The notes under the pieces are model-generated. The model did not search any database and was not told the DNA's origin. It was given only the letters and a program-made list of their open reading frames with translations. A DNA stretch of 64,000 nucleotides, from positions 1 through 64,000 of the forward strand of contig NZ_JABEMC010000003.1 in assembly GCF_013004595.1 (NCBI RefSeq), read 5' to 3'. Each line of letters opens with the position of its first letter. Positions within the stretch are counted from its first letter, which is position 1. Both the position numbers and the translations under genes were made by a program. This stretch comes from Brevibacterium luteolum. Lineage in GTDB: Bacteria; Actinomycetota; Actinomycetes; Actinomycetales; Brevibacteriaceae. This document shows, in pieces, positions 7,597 to 18,333 of this stretch.

Positions 7597-9315
7597 ATGG
7601 CCTCTGACTCCACTTCGGCGCGCGGCCGCCGTACGACGACCATCGTCATCGTCGCCGCCGTCCTCGCCCTCGCCGCCGCCTATGTGGCAACGGCGTTCTT
7701 CGCCTCCAACGGCATGCCGCGTCACGCGCAGGTCGCCGGGATCGATATCGGCGGGCTGTCCAAGGCCGAGGCGAAGCAGACCCTCGAGGAGCAGCTCGCC
7801 CCGCGTGCCGAGGAGCCGATCGAGATCACCGCAGAGGACAATTCCGCGAAGATCGACCCGGCAGACGCCGGGATCGCCCTCGACACCCAGGCGACTGTCG
7901 ATCGCGGCGCCGGCTTCACCCTCAATCCGGTGCGCATCTACGAGCGCCTGTTCGACGCCAACGTCATCGACCCGGTCATCACTGTCGACGAGTCGAAGAA
8001 GTCCGTCATCGAGGAGGTCGGTGCGGAAATGTCGACCGAACCGGTCGATGCGACGCTCGCCTACGGCGAAGACGGCAAGCCGAAGGTCACCGACAGCAGC
8101 GACGGCACCATCGTGACCGCCGATGCGATGCGGGAGACGATCGATGCGTCCTGGCTGCGCGAAGACCCGCCACTGGCGGTGACTGCGCAGAAGAAGGAAG
8201 CCGACATCACCACCGCCGAGGCGGAGAAGGCCCGGACCGATATCGCCGAACCGGCCATCAGCAACGACATCACGGTCACCGCCGACCCCGGCGACCATGA
8301 GGATGTCCAGGGCGGGACGCTCACCGTCTCACCGGAGACCGTGTCGCAGACCCTGGCGTTCGAGCCCAAGGACAGCGACCTGACACCGGTCTTCGACGCC
8401 AAACGGCTCAAGCGGCTCGCGCTGGCCGAGAGCCCGCAAGTCGGCCAGGAGATGAAGAACGCCAGCTACGAGATCGTCGACGGCAAACCGAAGGTCGTGC
8501 CGAGTGAGAAGGGCATCTCCGTTGACGAGAAGGAATTCGCCGACGCTGTGCTGCCGGCGCTGACCTCCGATGACCGCACCGCCGAGGTGACGCTCACCGA
8601 GACCGATCCGGAGTTCTCGACTGAGGACGCCGAGAAGGCCGATATCGACACCGTCATCGCGAAGTTCGCCACCCCGTACAACTCCGAACCCAACCGCGAC
8701 ACCAACCTGCGGGTGGCCTCGAAGAAGGTCTCGGGCAGCGTACTGCTGCCCGGTGAGCAGTTCAGCCTCAACGAAACCCTGGGCAAGCGCACAGCCGCCA
8801 ACGGCTACAAGCCTGCCGGCGTCATCTCCGAAGGACAGATGAAGACCGACTTCGGCGGCGGTGTCTCCCAGGTGTCGACAACCCTGTTCAATGCCGCATT
8901 CTTCGCCGGTCTCGATCTCGATGAGCACCGTGCGCACTCCCGGTACATCTCCCGCTACCCGGAGGGTCGGGAGACGACCCTGGACTGGACGTCGATCGAC
9001 TTGAAGTTCACGAACAACACCGACAAACCGATGGTGCTTGACATGTACCTCAAGGGCGGCGAGGTCCACGCCCGCGTCTTCGGCGTCAAGACCGTCGACG
9101 TCGAAGCGGATGCCTCCAGCCGGTTCGCGTTCACTTCGCCGAGCACTGTGACCGAATCGGGCCCCTCCTGCTCACCGCAGTCACCGCGGGAAGGCTGGTC
9201 GATCACGATCTACCGCACGATCAAGGACCACTCGACCGGCAAGGTCGTGAAGAAGGACGACTTCACCACCGTCTACCGTCCGGTCAACCGTGTGCAGTGC
9301 AAGACGGACAGCTGA
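7597..9315 (+). CDS. VanW-family cell-envelope protein
   Basis: A 572-aa protein with an N-terminal membrane anchor (about residues 12-35, after a basic RGRRTT stretch). A long extracytoplasmic part follows with two repeated alpha/beta units of the PF12229-like peptidoglycan-binding type, each starting with a LSKAEAKQTLEEQ-like helix or its degenerate copy. The C-terminal VanW domain spans about 345-510, with conserved FSLNETLG and FGGGVSQVSTTLFNA stretches. The biochemical function of VanW proteins is not known; a role at the cell wall is inferred from the family. ATG 7597 has only a weak ribosome site. TATAGT at 7531-7536 is a possible -10 box. Confidence 0.88.
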   Translation: MASDSTSARGRRTTTIVIVAAVLALAAAYVATAFFASNGMPRHAQVAGIDIGGLSKAEAKQTLEEQLAPRAEEPIEITAEDNSAKIDPADAGIALDTQATVDRGAGFTLNPVRIYERLFDANVIDPVITVDESKKSVIEEVGAEMSTEPVDATLAYGEDGKPKVTDSSDGTIVTADAMRETIDASWLREDPPLAVTAQKKEADITTAEAEKARTDIAEPAISNDITVTADPGDHEDVQGGTLTVSPETVSQTLAFEPKDSDLTPVFDAKRLKRLALAESPQVGQEMKNASYEIVDGKPKVVPSEKGISVDEKEFADAVLPALTSDDRTAEVTLTETDPEFSTEDAEKADIDTVIAKFATPYNSEPNRDTNLRVASKKVSGSVLLPGEQFSLNETLGKRTAANGYKPAGVISEGQMKTDFGGGVSQVSTTLFNAAFFAGLDLDEHRAHSRYISRYPEGRETTLDWTSIDLKFTNNTDKPMVLDMYLKGGEVHARVFGVKTVDVEADASSRFAFTSPSTVTESGPSCSPQSPREGWSITIYRTIKDHSTGKVVKKDDFTTVYRPVNRVQCKTDS

Positions 9316-9381
9316 ACGACCCTGAGCACAGCCGTGCCCGGCACCGGAATCACGGTGCCGGGCACAGGCATGGTGAGCAGG

Positions 9382-10533
9382 TCAGCCGGTGAATGTGTAC
9401 CCGCTGGGTTCCTCACCCAGGTCGATGATCGCAGCGACCGGCCCGCCGCCGTCAGGACCCTGATGGGCGGCTGATACCGAGACGAACACGGCCGGATCAC
9501 CAGTCACCGCGGAGGTGACGCCGCCGACGGCGGCCTTGATCTGCCGGTGCCAGTGGACATCGGAGTCGTCGAGCATCGCATTGCGGCGGCCGAGCACCGA
9601 GCCGTCCTGGCTGGCCTCGCACTTGAGGAACACATTGACGAGACGGCCGCCGAGGTCGTCGCGGTGCGGCCGATCCGGCAGGTCGAGGCCGGCATCGGTG
9701 ATCGCATCCCAGATTCCGTCGGCATCGAGAGCATGATCCATCACCCCGTGGCCGATCCGGAACCGGCCGCCGATGCCGGGCGCATTGCCGACGACGACCA
9801 CCTGCGCGCGGTCGAGCTCCACACCGGAGGAGCACGAGGCGACGGCGGAGTACTTCCTGCGGTCGCGCATGACATCGTCATCGGTGATGTCGGTGGCCTC
9901 GCCGAGCGCCTGGGCGATGCCGAGGGCGGTGGTGCCGTTGGAGACGTCCATCGACGTCAGCGTGTCCTCGGTGAAGACGTCGTGACCGCGGGAGCGGGCA
10001 TCGCGGATCGTGTCGATTGTCAGCAGCGGGGTCTTCGTCTGCACATAGTGGACATCGGATGTGTCGGTGATGCCGGCGCGCTCCATCGCCGCGGTGACGG
10101 CATCGGCGACCTTGTCGATCATGCCGGTGCGGCCGATCTCCTCCGGCAGGATCGGCTCGCTCATCGCGAAGCCGACCGACAGCCGCTTGTCATCGACACC
10201 GGCGGCAGCGCCGTGGCTCGGGGTGTCGGTCGCGTCGGTGGTGGCGAAGATCGTGGCATGGGGGCTGATGACGCCATCGGTGCCGCCGGACCAGACGATC
10301 GGGATCTCCTTGACCTGCTCGGGCGGAGCGCCCTTCTCGATGAGCGCCTCACGGAAGGCGCGGTCGGCGATGATGCGGGTGTAGTCGTTGACCCCGCCAT
10401 TGCCCTCGGTCTTGCCGATGATCGCGATGACGCGCGAGGCGTCGAGGACACCGGCGTCGATGAGCTTCGTCATCTCCGAGGCGTCGGAGACGCTGTGCAG
10501 GGGGACTTTCCGGACTTCGATCGGCTGTGGCAT
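9382..10533 (-). CDS. Ring-opening amidohydrolase (cyanuric acid hydrolase/barbiturase family)
   Basis: A 383-aa enzyme of the AtzD/TrzD/barbiturase fold, which opens cyclic amide rings. All three Lys-Ser pairs of the threefold repeat can be seen: Lys in IIGKTEG with Ser in WSGGTDG; Lys in VQTKTP with Ser in SCSSGVEL; Lys in FLKCEAS with Ser in VSVSAAHQG. The ATG at 10533 is chosen because GGGAG lies upstream and the family domain starts with it; an in-frame ATG at 10641 would run through the divergent regulatory region. It is divergent from an NCS2 nucleobase permease, which favours barbiturate or another pyrimidine/triazine ring as substrate. Motifs alone do not separate barbiturase from cyanuric acid hydrolase. 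Confidence 0.88.
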   Translation of the reverse strand: MPQPIEVRKVPLHSVSDASEMTKLIDAGVLDASRVIAIIGKTEGNGGVNDYTRIIADRAFREALIEKGAPPEQVKEIPIVWSGGTDGVISPHATIFATTDATDTPSHGAAAGVDDKRLSVGFAMSEPILPEEIGRTGMIDKVADAVTAAMERAGITDTSDVHYVQTKTPLLTIDTIRDARSRGHDVFTEDTLTSMDVSNGTTALGIAQALGEATDITDDDVMRDRRKYSAVASCSSGVELDRAQVVVVGNAPGIGGRFRIGHGVMDHALDADGIWDAITDAGLDLPDRPHRDDLGGRLVNVFLKCEASQDGSVLGRRNAMLDDSDVHWHRQIKAAVGGVTSAVTGDPAVFVSVSAAHQGPDGGGPVAAIIDLGEEPSGYTFTG

Positions 10534-10730
10534 AAGGCTGCTCCCAACAGAGTGTCGTTCCCACCCGGCGGGTGATGCCGAGAGGCTGTCATCGACTGCG
10601 CACCGGCGCGCGGCGCCGTCACCGCAGTCCCTGAGTGCCACTCACTGTACTGAGCGAACTGTGGGGCAGAACACGTCAGATTGCGCCAAGCGGAACCGCA
10701 CCCATTCGGCAGAAAGTGCTGTGTCAGCCC

Positions 10731-10762
10731 TGTGTCACATGCGCCTAGCGTGATGTGACACA
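10731..10762. promoter_or_regulatory. Perfect inverted repeat between amidohydrolase and permease genes
   Basis: TGTGTCACAT (10731-10740) and its exact complement (10753-10762) are separated by 12 bases. A further TGTGTCA half-site lies at 10720-10726. The site is 54 bases before the permease start and 198 bases before the amidohydrolase start, well placed to control both. The regulator is not encoded next to it. Confidence 0.5.
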
Positions 10763-10815
10763 CGACACGCCACGACGGCAGGCGGACTCGTCAGCCGCCG
10801 CGCCCAAGGAGAGCT

Positions 10816-12204
10816 ATGCCCGCTGCTGAGCCAGAGATCACCCCGCGCTACCAGATCAACGAGATGCCGCCGCTGGGCGAGGCGGTGCTGCTGGGCATCC
10901 AGCATGTGCTCGTCATGATGGCGAGCAATGTCACCATTCCCGTCATCCTCGCCACTGCGATCGGCGCCACCACCGGTGAGACCGCCTTCCTCGTCCAGGT
11001 CGCGTTGCTCGTCGCCGGGCTCACCACGCTGCTACAGACGATCGGCATCGGGCCGATCGGCTCTCGGCTGCCGATCGTACAGGGCACGAGCTTCGGCTTC
11101 CTCGTCGTCGCCATCCCGCTGGCGCAGAGCTACGGGATCGCCGCCGTGTTCGGTGGTGCGATCTTCGCCGGTGTCGTGCAGGTGATCCTCGGGATGAGCC
11201 TGCGCTGGCTTAAGGCCCTGTTCCCGCCGCTCGTCAGCGGCATCGTCGTCCTCGTCATCGGCATCGGCCTGCTGCCGACCGGCATGGCGCTCTACGCCGG
11301 CGGCAGCGGCTCACCGACATTCGGTTCGTGGACAGACCTCGGCCTGGCTAGCCTGGTGCTCGTCGTGATGCTGCTGTTCTACCGCTTCGGCCGGGGCATC
11401 ATCGGGGCGGCCTCAGTGCTCCTCGCCCTCATCGTCGGCTACCTGGCAGCGATCCCGGCCGGTCGGGTCGACTTCAGCGATGTCGCCGAGGCCGCATGGT
11501 TCGCCTTCCCCGCACCGCTGAAGTTCGGTCTGGACTTCCCCGCCGCTGCCCTCATCGGCATGGGTGCGATGGCGATCGCCACCTCCGTGGAGACGATCGG
11601 GGACCTGTCGGCGATCACCAAGAGCGGTGCTGGACGAGACGTGACCGACAAGGAGCTCTCCGGCGGCGTGATGGCCGACGGCGTAGCGACCGCGTTCGCC
11701 TCACTGTTCTCCGCCCTGCCCAACACCTCGTTCGGCCAGAACGTCGGGCTCGTCGCCTTCACCGGCGTCATGAGCCGGCACGTCGTCTCGATCGGCGCCG
11801 GGTTCCTCATCCTGCTCGGACTGCTGCCGAAGTTCGCCGCCGTCATCGCCGTCATGCCCTCGGCTGTCATCGGAGGAGCGGCGGTCGTGATGTTCGGAAT
11901 GCTCATCGGTGCTGGCATCAAACTGCTGGCCGAGACTGCCCTCGACCGCCACGACATGCTCGTCATCGCCGTGTCGATCGGCGTCGGGCAGGGCTTCGCT
12001 GCCGTACCTGATTCGGTGGCGCTGTTCCCCAACACCATCGCCGTGCTGCTGACCTCCGGCATCGTGCCGGCGGCCGCGCTGGCCGTCATCATGAACCTCA
12101 CGCGCCCCAAGCCGGCCCGCGGCGGTCACCTCGACATCGATGTGCCGATGAGCGAGAAGTCCGATCCGCTCGGCGACGACGGCACACACGCGCCGCCGCG
12201 CTGA
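10816..12204 (+). CDS. NCS2-family nucleobase:cation symporter (uracil/xanthine permease type)
   Basis: A 462-aa integral membrane transporter with about 12-14 hydrophobic segments. Family hallmarks are the early GIQHVLVMMASNVTIPV segment, the VQGTSFGF half-helix region near residue 93, and the NTSFGQNVG stretch near 302 typical of NCS2 carriers. AAGGAGAG sits 6 bases before the ATG. The divergent amidohydrolase suggests import of a cyclic amide such as barbiturate, uracil-like or s-triazine compounds. The substrate is inferred from context; xanthine or uric acid remain possible. Confidence 0.92.
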   Translation: MPAAEPEITPRYQINEMPPLGEAVLLGIQHVLVMMASNVTIPVILATAIGATTGETAFLVQVALLVAGLTTLLQTIGIGPIGSRLPIVQGTSFGFLVVAIPLAQSYGIAAVFGGAIFAGVVQVILGMSLRWLKALFPPLVSGIVVLVIGIGLLPTGMALYAGGSGSPTFGSWTDLGLASLVLVVMLLFYRFGRGIIGAASVLLALIVGYLAAIPAGRVDFSDVAEAAWFAFPAPLKFGLDFPAAALIGMGAMAIATSVETIGDLSAITKSGAGRDVTDKELSGGVMADGVATAFASLFSALPNTSFGQNVGLVAFTGVMSRHVVSIGAGFLILLGLLPKFAAVIAVMPSAVIGGAAVVMFGMLIGAGIKLLAETALDRHDMLVIAVSIGVGQGFAAVPDSVALFPNTIAVLLTSGIVPAAALAVIMNLTRPKPARGGHLDIDVPMSEKSDPLGDDGTHAPPR

Positions 12205-12223
12205 GCCTGCAGACGGCCGGTGC

Positions 12224-13363
12224 TCATTCGGCCTGGAGGGCGAACCAGTGCCGGTGATGCTCCCGGGCGCCGAGACCGCGCATGAGCGTGATCGCTGCTT
12301 CATTGGAAGCCGGCACATCGGCCAGCAGCGAGCGGATGCCCTGCTGGCCGGCTGCCGCGGCCGCGGCCTGCACGAGTGCGCGTCCGACTCCGCGGCGGCG
12401 CGCGCTGGGGTGGACGATGAGATGGGAGATCACCGCCCAGCGGTGGGTGAGCGCGACGCGGATCGTGCCGATGAGCTGCGGCCGGCTGGCCTGCGGCTGC
12501 CCGCCGGGCTGGGCGGAACCAGCCGTCCCGGACTGGGCGGTGCCGGGCAGCGGACCGGTGATCGCTGAGAGGATGAACATCTGCTCAGCTGAGGTCATGA
12601 GCGCGGCGAAGGCCGAATGGCTCTCGCTGCCCTCCGGGTGCCCCCAGGCCTCATATTGCAGTCCGTGCGGGGCATCCGAGCGCACGATCGACAGCCCAGC
12701 CGGGGCCGCGGCGGCGGGATCGGCGAGCCCAGCGGCCGCCTCGGCGGTGGCGGCGGTGAGCGCCAGCTGCGGTTCGGAGGGCACGAAGCCGGCATCGCGG
12801 AACAGCCCGGCGGCCTCCCGGCAGGCGGCGGCGAGCTCTGAGGAGTCGGCATCGGAGTAGATCTGCACAGCAGCAGGCAGCCCGTGCTGGCCGTACCACT
12901 GGGAGACCATCTCGAGCGCCTCAGCCGTCTCGACACCGGGCGGGTCGAGGGGCAGGGCGGAGTTCGCCGCCTCCTTCCCAGCCCCGCCGGCAGCCCGCAG
13001 CAGCCAGCCGGACTGGACGAACGCCTCGGGCCCGGCCGCGTCATCGCCGGTGGCTTGCGCGGCATCGCGGTGCAGATTGTCCCGGTTCAGCCACGTCACC
13101 TCCGGCGGCAGCCACGCATGGGCGGCGACCCGGCGGACATCGGCCGCCGAGACCACCTCGTGCAGCCTCCCAGCCCGCTGCGGGGCCGGGGGCACCTCAT
13201 GGGCGAGGATGATGTCCTCCCGAGGCACGCGGACCGGGCCGCGCTTCGTCTCGACCGTCACGGAGTTCCCGTCGACGGCGCTGACCTGGCCGAGCGCATC
13301 GGTGGCGCTGGAGCCCTCGCGGAACCGCAGGACGACGCGCATGCCGGGACGGGGTTCGAACAT
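12224..13363 (-). CDS. Two-part GNAT N-acetyltransferase with N-terminal SH3-like domain
   Basis: A 379-aa protein. Residues 1-60 form a small beta-rich domain (PGMRVVLRF, VTVETKRGPVRVP) like the SH3-type domain that precedes some actinobacterial GNATs. The middle (about 60-240) is Ala-rich and may hold a degenerate GNAT half. The C-terminal GNAT domain (about 285-379) has the acetyl-CoA loop stretch RRRGVGRALV and a final LGAREHHRHW motif. The acceptor is unknown. AAAAGG lies before ATG 13363. It is divergent from fdxA and convergent with the permease gene. Confidence 0.85.
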   Translation of the reverse strand: MFEPRPGMRVVLRFREGSSATDALGQVSAVDGNSVTVETKRGPVRVPREDIILAHEVPPAPQRAGRLHEVVSAADVRRVAAHAWLPPEVTWLNRDNLHRDAAQATGDDAAGPEAFVQSGWLLRAAGGAGKEAANSALPLDPPGVETAEALEMVSQWYGQHGLPAAVQIYSDADSSELAAACREAAGLFRDAGFVPSEPQLALTAATAEAAAGLADPAAAAPAGLSIVRSDAPHGLQYEAWGHPEGSESHSAFAALMTSAEQMFILSAITGPLPGTAQSGTAGSAQPGGQPQASRPQLIGTIRVALTHRWAVISHLIVHPSARRRGVGRALVQAAAAAAGQQGIRSLLADVPASNEAAITLMRGLGAREHHRHWFALQAE

Positions 13364-13463
13364 GTGTGACCTTTTCGACGGTGGTGTGCCAACGCTCCCA
13401 GCCTATAAGGGAGTAGTCTGGTGAGAGGACTTTTCGCATGGAAGCTGACTGAGGAGACTGACA

Positions 13464-13790
13464 GTGACGTATGTCATCGCACAACCGTGCGTCGATCTCA
13501 AGGATAAGGCGTGCATCGACGAATGCCCCGTCGACTGCATCTACGAAGGCGAACGGTCGCTCTACATCCACCCCGACGAATGCGTCGACTGCGGCGCCTG
13601 CGAACCCGTCTGTCCGGTCGAGGCGATCTACTACGAGGACGACGTCCCCGAGGAATGGGCCGACTACTACACCGCCAATGTCGAGTTCTTCGACGAGATC
13701 GGCTCACCCGGCGGTGCCGCCAAGCTCGGCAACACCGGTCTCGACCACCCGATCATCAAGGCGCTGCCGCCGCAGAACCACGACGAGTGA
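13464..13790 (+). CDS. fdxA: 7Fe ferredoxin (3Fe-4S/4Fe-4S)
   Basis: A 108-aa cytoplasmic electron carrier. Cysteines at 9, 17, 21, 25, 40, 43, 46 and 50 match the FdxA pattern for one 3Fe-4S and one 4Fe-4S cluster. The acidic C-terminal tail and length are normal for the family. The start is GTG with GAGGAG-like sequence upstream. It is followed by dapC after 6 bases; fdxA-dapC adjacency is conserved in many actinobacteria. Confidence 0.97.
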   Translation: MTYVIAQPCVDLKDKACIDECPVDCIYEGERSLYIHPDECVDCGACEPVCPVEAIYYEDDVPEEWADYYTANVEFFDEIGSPGGAAKLGNTGLDHPIIKALPPQNHDE

Positions 13791-13796
13791 GAACCC

Positions 13797-14930
13797 ATGT
13801 ACGGACTCCAGCTGCCCGACTACCCATGGGACACCCTGACTCCGTACCGACAGCGCGCTGCCGCACATCCTGATGGCGTCTGCGACCTGTCGATCGGCAC
13901 GCCGGTCGACCCTACCCCCGAGGTGATCCGCCAGGCGCTGCGCGAGGCCGCCGACGCCCACGGGTACCCGACGACCGCCGGAACCGACGCGCTGCGCGAG
14001 GCGATCGCCTGGTGGTCTGCCCAGTGGCGCGGCGTGACCGTTGATCCCGCCTCAGAGGTGCTGCCGACGGTCGGGTCGAAGGAGCTCGTCGCCTGGCTGC
14101 CGACGCTGCTCGGGTTGTCGGCTCAGGGGGCGTCCGGTCTAGAGCAGCCTGTGTCTGTCGCCTGCCCGGCGCAGGCCTACCCGACCTATGAGATGGGTGC
14201 CCGGCTGGCCGGCGTCGACTGCGTCCGTCTCGATGCCGCTGACATCCTCGCCGGTGCCTCTTTGGAGGGGATTGGGCTGTTGTGGCTCAACTCGCCGGGC
14301 AACCCGACCGGCGAGGTCCTCGACACCGACACCCTTGCCGCCGTCGTCACCCGCGCCCGCGAGGCCGGGGTCATCGTCGCCAGCGACGAATGCTACGCCC
14401 TGCTCAACTGGGCCGCCGACACCGCGGCGCCCTCGATCCTCGACCCGGCCGTCACCGGAGGAGAGCACACCGGGCTGCTGGCGGTGTACTCGATGTCGAA
14501 GCAGTCGAACCTCGCCGGCTACCGAGCGGCATTCGTCACCGGCGATGCGACGCTCATCGGCAACCTCACCAACGCCCGCAAGCATGCCGGGATGATCATG
14601 CCTGCCCCCATCCAGGCGGCGATGATCGCGGGCCTGCGCGACACTGCCCACGTGCAGGAGCAGAAGGCCCGCTACGCCGCCCGGCGCGCGGAGCTGCTGC
14701 CGGCAGCCGAGGCGTTCGGGCTGCGCATCGACCATTCGACAGCAGGGCTCTACCTGTGGGCCAGCCGCGACGAGGACTGCTGGGAGACCATCGCAGCGCT
14801 CGCTGACCTGGGCATCATCGCCGGGCCTGGCGCCTTCTACGGCGCTGCCGCCGGCCAGCACGTGCGCCTGGCGCTGACAGCGCCCGATGAGCGGATCGCG
14901 GCAGCCGCCGCACGCCTGCGGGAGGCCTGA
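13797..14930 (+). CDS. dapC: Succinyldiaminopimelate transaminase DapC
   Basis: A 377-aa PLP enzyme of aminotransferase class I/II that makes N-succinyl-LL-2,6-diaminopimelate precursors for lysine and peptidoglycan. Visible family features: PTTAGTDALREAI near residue 60, substrate/PLP segment LNSPGNPTG near 163, SDECY near 196, and the PLP lysine in SMSKQSNLAGYR near 235. Length is typical. It is 6 bases after fdxA, and dapD lies 1.6 kb downstream on the opposite strand, supporting the DapC assignment. A second class I aminotransferase is present at 53191-54462. Confidence 0.92.
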   Translation: MYGLQLPDYPWDTLTPYRQRAAAHPDGVCDLSIGTPVDPTPEVIRQALREAADAHGYPTTAGTDALREAIAWWSAQWRGVTVDPASEVLPTVGSKELVAWLPTLLGLSAQGASGLEQPVSVACPAQAYPTYEMGARLAGVDCVRLDAADILAGASLEGIGLLWLNSPGNPTGEVLDTDTLAAVVTRAREAGVIVASDECYALLNWAADTAAPSILDPAVTGGEHTGLLAVYSMSKQSNLAGYRAAFVTGDATLIGNLTNARKHAGMIMPAPIQAAMIAGLRDTAHVQEQKARYAARRAELLPAAEAFGLRIDHSTAGLYLWASRDEDCWETIAALADLGIIAGPGAFYGAAAGQHVRLALTAPDERIAAAAARLREA

Positions 14931-15148
14931 GATCGAGGTGGCCACCGCCTCGGGAAAGGCCGAACACACCCGCCTGCCGCACGGTGGCGCGGGGCAGGGT
15001 ACCAAGCCCAGGTGACAGGCCACCCCGATTTACCCTTGGCCTACCAAAGCCGGTAGTCTCTGATGTGACTGTGAAACAACACTCAGGTCGCTGTGAGCAC
15101 TCCACGCTCGAATCCCCGGCCGGAGATCAGACATTTCGAGGAGTACAT

Positions 15149-16435
<1,287 letters not shown>

Positions 16436-16463
16436 CACACGGTGCGTTGACAGCAGACACGCG

Positions 16464-16495
16464 AAAGGGGACAGACCAGCTGGTCTGTCCCCTTT
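16464..16495. terminator. Bidirectional terminator between gltA and dapD
   Basis: A perfect 32-base palindrome with 16-base arms and no unpaired centre, beginning AAAGGGGACAG and ending CTGTCCCCTTT. It lies 28 bases after gltA and 15 bases after the dapD stop, so it serves two convergent genes. Confidence 0.9.
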
Positions 16496-16510
16496 GCTGT
16501 GCCTGGCAGA

Positions 16511-17455
16511 TCAGTGCAGGTCGGGGTTGAGTTCGATGCCCTGCGCGGTGCGGGAGCGGGCCTCGACGGCACCGGTCTCGGAATTGCGGCGCAGCAGCAC
16601 ATTGTCGCTGCCCGACAGCTCAGCGGCCTTGACGACCTTGCCGTCCTCTTCAGGCATGACGACGCGGGTGCCGGCAGTGACGTAGAGGCCAGCCTCGACG
16701 ATGCAGTTGTCGCCGAGTGAGATGCCGACGCCGGCATTGGCGCCGAGCAGCGTGCCCTCACCGATCTCGATGCGATGTGCGCCGCCGCCGGAGAGGGTGC
16801 CCATGATCGAGGCTCCGCCGCCGATGTCGGTTCCATTGCCGATGACGACGCCCTGGGAGATGCGCCCTTCGACCATTGCCTGACCGAGGGTGCCGGCGTT
16901 GAAGTTGACGAAGCCCTCGTGCATGACGACGGTGCCAGGCGACAGGTAGGCGCCCATCCGCACTCGGTCGGCATCAGCGATGCGCACACCCTCGGGGACG
17001 ACGAAATCGGTCATGCGCGGGAACTTGTCGACGCCGTAGACCGAGAGCTGGCCGCGGGCCTTGAGCTTGGCGCGGGTGATCTCGAAGTCCTCGACCGCGC
17101 ATGGGCCTTCAGAGGTCCACACGACGTTATTCAGCTGGCCGAACAGGCCGTCGAGGTTGAGGTCGTTGGGCTTGACGAGGCGGTGGGACAGGGCGTGCAG
17201 GCGCAGGTAACCATCGGCGGCACCGTCGGGTGCGGCATCGAGGTCGATGGTGACCGAGACGAGCTCACCGCGGGTGCCGCGGGCCTCATCGGCGACCGCG
17301 AGCGGGGCGAGGACGTCATCGTCGACGGCGTCGGCGGCGAGCTTGGCTGCCGAGGCCTCATCACCGGTCAGGACGGGGGCGGGGTACCATACGCACAGGA
17401 TCGTGTCGCCGTGGTAGGTGGCGACACCCTTGGCTGAGACAAAACGTTGAGTCAT
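16511..17455 (-). CDS. dapD: Tetrahydrodipicolinate N-succinyltransferase DapD
   Basis: A 314-aa acyltransferase that uses succinyl-CoA on tetrahydrodipicolinate in the succinylase branch of lysine/DAP synthesis. The C-terminal half (about residues 165-270) shows left-handed beta-helix hexapeptide repeats (e.g. GVVIGNGTDIGGGASIMGTL and IEIGEGTLLGANAGVGISL). The length fits the actinobacterial DapD type. No ribosome site is apparent; a TAGGCT box lies 6 bases before the ATG, which suggests a leaderless mRNA. It faces gltA across the palindromic terminator. Confidence 0.95.
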   Translation of the reverse strand: MTQRFVSAKGVATYHGDTILCVWYPAPVLTGDEASAAKLAADAVDDDVLAPLAVADEARGTRGELVSVTIDLDAAPDGAADGYLRLHALSHRLVKPNDLNLDGLFGQLNNVVWTSEGPCAVEDFEITRAKLKARGQLSVYGVDKFPRMTDFVVPEGVRIADADRVRMGAYLSPGTVVMHEGFVNFNAGTLGQAMVEGRISQGVVIGNGTDIGGGASIMGTLSGGGAHRIEIGEGTLLGANAGVGISLGDNCIVEAGLYVTAGTRVVMPEEDGKVVKAAELSGSDNVLLRRNSETGAVEARSRTAQGIELNPDLH

Positions 17456-17536
17456 GGCACCAGCCTATCGGTCAGTGTGCTGGGGAGACACTAGGCTGGA
17501 CGTGATCTGTGCCCGTCGAACGCCAGGAGTCTGCCG

Positions 17537-18268
17537 ATGTTCACCTCAGGAATCTACAACCGCGGGCCGCTGCGGCTGCGCCGCTCCCAGGTACCGGAGA
17601 AGACCGCCGACGAACAGCTGCTCGAAAGCCCAGACGAGGCCGCCTGGCAGCACGAGGATCCGTGGCGGGTGCTGCGTATCCAGTCGGAGTTCGTTGAGGG
17701 GTTCGGCGCGATGGCCGGACTCGGGCCGTGCTTCTCGGTCTTCGGTTCGGCGCGCACCGCTGAGACCTCACCGGACTACGCGACTGCCCGGGACCTCGGC
17801 CGCCTGATCGCCGAGGCCGGGTACGGCGTCATGACCGGGGGAGGGCCGGGCATCATGGAGGCGGCCAACCGCGGGGCGCATGACGCCGGGGGACTGTCGG
17901 TGGGTCTGGGCATCGAGCTGCCCTTCGAACAGGGCATGAACGACTATGTGGACCTGGGTGTGAACTTCCGGTACTTCTTCGTGCGCAAGACGATGTTCCT
18001 CAAATACTCGCAGGGCTACGTCGTGCTGCCCGGCGGATTCGGCACCTTCGATGAGCTCTTCGAAGCGCTGACGCTGGCGCAGACGCACAAAGTGCGCAAG
18101 TTCCCGATCGTGCTCATGGGCACCGGCTATTGGGGCGGGCTCGTCGACTGGCTGAAGTCCAAGCCGGTCGAATACGGCACCATCAGCCTCGACGACCCCG
18201 ACCGGCTCAGCCTCACCGACGACCCGGCCGAGGCCGTCTCGATCCTCACCTCCGTCTCCGAGGCCTGA
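17537..18268 (+). CDS. TIGR00730/LOG-family protein
   Basis: A 243-aa cytosolic Rossmann-fold protein. It has the LOG signature PGGFGTFDELFE near residue 165 and the GGGPGIMEAANRGA nucleotide-binding stretch near 100. Relatives release adenine-type bases from nucleoside monophosphates (cytokinin-activating phosphoribohydrolases) or are called lysine decarboxylase-like by old annotation. The N-terminal 50 residues are the usual actinobacterial extension. CAGGAG lies 8 bases before the ATG; TAGGCT at 17492-17497 is a plausible -10 box. Location beside dapD matches mycobacterial order. Confidence 0.93.
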   Translation: MFTSGIYNRGPLRLRRSQVPEKTADEQLLESPDEAAWQHEDPWRVLRIQSEFVEGFGAMAGLGPCFSVFGSARTAETSPDYATARDLGRLIAEAGYGVMTGGGPGIMEAANRGAHDAGGLSVGLGIELPFEQGMNDYVDLGVNFRYFFVRKTMFLKYSQGYVVLPGGFGTFDELFEALTLAQTHKVRKFPIVLMGTGYWGGLVDWLKSKPVEYGTISLDDPDRLSLTDDPAEAVSILTSVSEA

Positions 18269-18333
18269 CCGAGCGTTCCAGCATGCCCGTCACGGTGCGC
18301 CGGTGGCCGACAGGGCTGTGAGACGATACCGCT

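Noticed and set aside
9547..10575. 342-codon plus-strand frame opposite the ring amidohydrolase
   Set aside because: Shadow of the minus-strand gene, whose three Lys-Ser pairs are clear; the frame runs across the divergent promoter region.
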